Assembly (NCBI GenBank): GCA_002633005.1
Contig: NMRA01000414.1
Span: 30,356 to 92,355 of the forward strand
DNA: 62,000 bases
Reading direction: 5' to 3'
Source of the DNA: Phoronis australis
Taxonomy: Eukaryota > Phoronida > Phoronidae
Under the pieces are notes generated by a model. That model had not been told where the DNA came from. It searched no databases and saw only the letters and a program-made list of their open reading frames with translations. Position numbers and translations under genes: made by a program. Shown in pieces: positions 57,599 through 62,000 of this stretch; positions within the stretch are counted from its first letter, which is position 1; the number at the start of each line of letters is the position of its first letter.

Positions 57599-59335
57599 CA
57601 ATTACAGTGAGCTCAAATGTCAGTTCTGTTTTCCGTCCTATTGGTTAAAAGTTACCAAGTTTTACGTGATGTCGCCAGATGTTTGTGAGCCGACAACCAT
57701 CCCATAATGCATTCGAGAAATGGCAGCATTACCGTAGATGAAGTTCCCCACCAATGCCAAGGCACAAAGTATAAGGAGAACGCCACTCTGCCCGTATCGC
57801 AAGAGTTATGTGCCTGTATGAGTAAAGCTAAGCATATTGCCGAGGTGATAATTCTTCTTTGATAGTGCTTTTTCAAGCCTCACCCCGGTGCACTTGTGCC
57901 GGAACAAATTTATAAAATGCAACTTGTTAATAACTCTGAACAGTGTCATTTTAAGTTTAATAGACACCGGACATCTGCACCTGATGATCTTGTTCTTTGG
58001 GCAAGTACCTCTATTGACAACTATTGAAACAAAAGTATTCTGTTACTGTACATACCCTATAAACTTACAGATCAAGGTTTTGAGAGGAAATCTGCCCTGT
58101 CTGTTGTGGACTTGGTTAACAGTGACAGTACTTAGTACTATCTTTCATACTGGATTAAGCGCTGATTTTAACACATTTCAACATACTGTAAAAGAGAACA
58201 TGTTTCATCAGTTCACCTCTAGCATCAAAGTTGTGCTAAACAGTCTCAGAATGATGATAATGACCATTTTGTAAATCTAATTCCAAATGTATCCGTATGA
58301 GAGGAAAGGTAATTCATTTGCCCTGTTATTGATTTTTCTAGAAATATTCAACTCTCTAACATCAATAGGAAACCGTGACTAGCCATTGTATGTTTGAAAT
58401 TTAATGTTCATGTACTGTATTTGTATCAAATACACTTCTGATCTGTCATAGCCACAAGGTGTCTCTTACCAGTTGTCAATGGCGACAACAGTGTGTTTAC
58501 ACTGTCATCCAATCCCAGTCTTTTATCTGCACTTCAAGCTATTTGCTATAGATTGCCAGGAGGGCAGACACTGTCTAAGCTTGCTTTTGTATACTAGAAA
58601 CTGACGTACAAAACATAGCCAAGACTAAGTGTATGCCAATACTCAGAACTGCATTTGTGCACTGGGGATTGCCTGTGAAAATGAAACATCTCTGTTGAAT
58701 TAATACTTAGCTCGAATCTTGTCTTAGTATGATGGAGGAATAAATGTGATTAAAATTGTATGTTCAATGTGCAGTGAGAAATGAACTGATAATTACTTAT
58801 GATGCTTGACTCAAGTTCTGTGGAACATCTGACAGTAGGACAAAATATGAATGTTCTTGTGAAAAGTTTTGCCGTTTTATTGAGCAGTGTGTGAATTGTC
58901 TCGGTGGGAAATTCATTGATTGATTGTTGATGGCTTCAAACGTTAGAGCCATCTCTTCTTGGTAATGTATCTATGTTTGGAATTTTGTCAGAACACTACC
59001 TTTGTGGTCATGTATTGAAAACAATATTTACTCTGATGTTATCTAATCCCTCCACACTCTCTAGCAGTTAAGCCTTCAGTTCATGCCATTCATATTCAAA
59101 TCACAATACATCACCGTGTTTGTTTTGCCTGTTAAAAGCTTTCGCTCCGTCAATAGCAGGATATTGTGTTCTATGAAAAAGAGCATTGGGTATGCTCACC
59201 TTTGCTTGCCCTAATAAGTTATGACAAGCTGGTCTCCAAGCAGTTAACAGTTGATAGGTGGCCATAAGTAGTAGTTAGCTGGCATGTAGCTATGTTTAAC
59301 GACGCGCGATTGGTGATGTGACGGTTTGATTTGCA

Positions 59336-59397
59336 ATGACTCGACGCAGCTCAAGTGTGTTAAGTACAAACTTAGCAGTCGACAGAAGGGAGTCGGT
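59336..59397 (+). CDS. Candidate alternative first exon E23 (in ADGB intron 1)
   Basis: The exon encodes MTRRSSSVLSTNLAVDR then RES, and ends TCGGT/gtaagttg in phase 2 (joined codon GTG, Val). It is only 0.9 kb before exon 2 and inside ADGB intron 1, so it ties the style of the upstream array to this gene. The donor hexamer is the same as in E2 and exon 2. Confidence 0.62.
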
Positions 59398-60308
59398 GTA
59401 AGTTGAGAGTTTTGTTCCAGTGTCAAAATTGTTTTGCGTGGTAATTCGTGTTGCTGTCATTCTTCTTCTCCAGCAAACTGTGATGTAACCATTGGTCAAT
59501 ACAATTGCAACACCTGGGTTTACTGTTTATCCAGACAGAGAGAGAAAAATTCATTTCCAAACCAATTGAAACAAGCTTCACGATGGGGTGGCTAGCAAAG
59601 GCTCACATCCCAAAGCCGATCACAAAACTGTTAGCCTTTTTTGTTTGCATTTGTCAGCTTTAGGAATTGTTCCATGACCAGATATGCACTGGGTGACAGA
59701 CATGATTCAATTTTTTTTCTGATCTCCCCTCTTCTGGTCCCAACAGGTTGCATTTTCTCCAGTGCAGTGGTGCTTGATGTCTTTCACAAAATTTGCACTA
59801 TGAACTGGTCACAGTTTTTTCGCAGGTAGTTGAATTACGTAACACGACTCAGTAGTTTAATTATCACGTGTGTAGCGTCTGTACCATAGCTATATCCAAA
59901 TGATCACTGGTGGGATTGATTGCTTTCATTGTACACATAATTTCAGCAAAATGTACTAATACTCAATGGAATATGGACTTAGAAGTATGAACATGACTTT
60001 GTAATCATACTAGTATGTGTATTAGCCAAGAAAGTGTGGGAACAGGTAATGTCCCCAACGTTTGGAAACAAATGGTGATGAAAAATTGGAAAGACAAGAA
60101 TATTTTCGAGCATATGTCCCCAAACCGTAAAATCCAAATCTGCCAGTGCTTTTAATGCTTTGTTTCATCATCATGAAGGGCAACGTTGGTAACATGTTAG
60201 ATCGCATGAGTATTTTGGTCAGGAATACCATTGTATAAGTCTCTCGGCTTATTCTGGCTGTGACCCGGTGTATTTTTGTCTGTTCTAAATGTCTTTCCTT
60301 TCTTTCAG

Positions 60309-60393
60309 GGCTGCCTCCATCGCTGGTGCCGGAAGACAGAAGTTAAACATATGGCCTGAATTCAACGACAATGATATCAATGCTGAGAAATGG
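60309..60393 (+). CDS. Androglobin exon 2 (common acceptor exon)
   Basis: After tctttcag the 85-nt exon gives one base to finish the preceding codon, then AASIAGAGRQ and KLNIWPEFNDNDINAEKW, and ends TGG/gtaagttg in phase 0. The second part aligns with human androglobin as I recall it (FPLWPEWSEADINSEKW), which identifies the gene. It accepts any upstream exon that ends in phase 2, as all accepted array members do. The calpain-like domain would be encoded further right. Confidence 0.93.
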
Positions 60394-60698
60394 GTAAGTT
60401 GTTGTTCCAGACCTCTGAAATGTGCACCTCAGCCTAATTAGATCCACCCATTGCAAATACCCTCCTTTTAAACCCACTAGTAAAAACAGTTCACTGCTAA
60501 TGCCATTTCATTGATCCGTCATTTTGTTCCTGTTTGCTCACCATTTCTTAGTAGAAATCCGAGTTCATGGTTTGAGAATGCAGACAAATTTTAGATGCCA
60601 GTTGCTGTAAGCATTTGTCCCCGTGGAAACCTTGACAAAAACGTTGAAACCTGCTCAGCACGTTTTGTTGTTCCTTTATTGCTTCACGAATGTTTTAG

Positions 60699-60722
60699 AG
60701 CAAAAGCAGCTCTGTCGCCGCG
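60699..60722 (+). CDS. Possible ADGB microexon
   Basis: Twenty-four nt lie between ttgcttcacgaatgttttag and gtaagtgc and read SKSSSVAA in the frame left by exon 2 (phase 0 in, phase 0 out). Both splice sites are good, but the size allows chance. Confidence 0.3.
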
Positions 60723-61363
60723 GTAAGTGCGTTGCAGCTAAAAAGGGCGAAAGGAAATGAACAACATAGCTTTGCATGTTTGACACCATGCTTCATCTAA
60801 TGTTGCTTGCCCACCACTGCTGCAACACCCCTGTTTTGCGCAGTTTTGGTCATTGGGAAAGTGTAACTCCAGACTGAAACAGCCATCGCAATGGTTCAAA
60901 ATATGCCCACAAACTTGTGAGTTGCTCTGCTCTCCTGCTGTGGGAAAAGCTACTGTGAAAGAAGTAATCACAAGGTTTTGATATGCAACACACATTCAAT
61001 TGTTATTGTGAATTGACTACGCCATCTGGTGTTCAATCCCTAGAACTAGTGTGAACTTCAGTGGTGCTACTGGTGAAGAGTTAGTGGGAAAGATAAGTAG
61101 AGTTGTGATGGAGTTGCTATACACCGGAGTTTCACAAATGGGAAAGCGACATTCTTGTAACTTAATATATATTGTGTAGTCTATCTGGAGGTTTTTGATT
61201 TTTGCAAAGGTATTCGGTTTTCATTAGCTTACCAAAATATTAACAATTGCACACAACACTGGTGGTGTGAAAGCAAAACCAACATTAAATAGGGGATGAG
61301 AAATGTTACTTTGTAAAGACATTTTTACCAATTTGAAAAGCATTTTGAATCTTTTCCACAAAA

Positions 61364-61396
61364 ATGACAGCAGCAAAAATAACAATTCCTCAAACC
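61364..61396 (+). CDS. Possible phase-0 first exon after exon 2
   Basis: The ATG frame MTAAKITIPQT ends AAACC/gtaagtgt in phase 0, the phase with which exon 2 ends. It could start a shorter androglobin transcript that omits exon 2. Support is weak. Confidence 0.25.
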
Positions 61397-62000
61397 GTAA
61401 GTGTTTTGCAGTGAGCAAGTGATGAAAACATATCCCTCAGTCTGAGTGAGCTGTTTTCTCACTTTTGGGTTCTTTGAACTGTGCTCCATGCTCAGTTAGA
61501 TAAACAGTGTTTGAAGGATTACAAACATTTTAAGTCTGGTCTGCACGCCACCTGTTGGGCACATCACGTAACCTAATGAACACAAGTTCGAAAAGATTTC
61601 TGCCCCCAACCAAGACTAGAACCCAGAACCTTTTGCTAACCGTACAGATGCTGTAGCCACTATGTAAATCTTGAAGGATTATTTAATTTTGGTTTTACAG
61701 AATTCACTAGATTCAAATGTGTTAAATTTATTAAAAACATTGTCAAAAGGGTAACATCTCTCTTTATCTATCAATGTAAATTTAGATCCTAAGTGAAATT
61801 TGTTGTCAATTTCCTTAGCATAAATGAAAGCTCAGAAAAGATATTCAAATTTGGCATGGTTTACTGTATTATTTAGCAATGCATGATAAAAATGAGCATT
61901 TATGGCAATGCAACGTGGGAAGATTAAGAAATATAAGCAGGAAAATTACAATTTTGACTGTATACATTTTGTTCAAATAACAATTGTTGTTAAAATTTAA

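Larger units (their letters stand above)
54439..60308. other. ADGB intron 1
   Basis: This 5.9-kb intron follows the canonical exon. It holds an inverted-repeat element, a 44-bp tandem repeat and two further candidate first exons (E22, E23). A frame near 59790 (MNWSQFFR before gtagtt) was not accepted because the donor is weak. Confidence 0.7.
60394..62000. other. ADGB intron 2 region
   Basis: It contains a possible microexon (60699), a possible phase-0 first exon (61364) and a tRNA-like element on the minus strand (61606-61670, with B-box GGTTCTAGTC). No exon matching the next conserved androglobin block was recognised. Confidence 0.5.

Overview
This is intron-rich metazoan nuclear DNA: short coding exons with GT/AG splice sites, tRNA-derived SINE-like copies, many short inverted-repeat elements and assembly gaps. 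A marine invertebrate, possibly a deuterostome, fits, but the species cannot be fixed from the sequence. Three real gene systems are visible; most of the rest is intron or repeat.

Left part, minus strand (about 8127 down to 2806): the 5' two thirds of a nicotinic-receptor-like Cys-loop subunit. It has a signal-peptide exon, an N-terminal exon, the diagnostic 45-nt third exon, two ligand-domain exons (the second with the Cys-loop) and an exon with M1 and the M1-M2 linker. All junction phases agree. M2 to M4 are not found and probably lie left of the window.

Centre (20580-21917): two tandem plus-strand U4 snRNA genes, each 145 nt, differing at two positions, with a shared upstream element at identical spacing.

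Right part, plus strand: the start of androglobin (ADGB). The canonical first exon is at 54374 and the conserved WPEF...DINAEKW exon at 60309. Exon 2 needs an upstream exon that leaves two bases of a codon (phase 2). Upstream, over 42 kb, and also inside ADGB intron 1, lies a series of short plus-strand ATG-started open exons rich in Lys, Arg and Ser, with little or no similarity to one another. Each ends at a splice donor in phase 2. I picked ten of these plus the ADGB exon by donor and reading frame before checking phase, and all eleven were phase 2. About eleven more of lower confidence were then found with phase as one criterion. The best reading is an array of roughly 12 to 22 alternative first exons, each presumably with its own promoter, feeding one androglobin body. 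The layout resembles UGT1 or clustered protocadherin genes, but the first exons are not evident duplicates. I know of no such description for androglobin; it needs transcript evidence.

The receptor gene and the array are divergent, about 4 kb apart (8127 to 12205). Between exons lie several families of short terminal-inverted-repeat elements, two 4-copy tandem repeats, tRNA-like SINEs, a perfect 35-bp inverted repeat and poly-C/N gaps.
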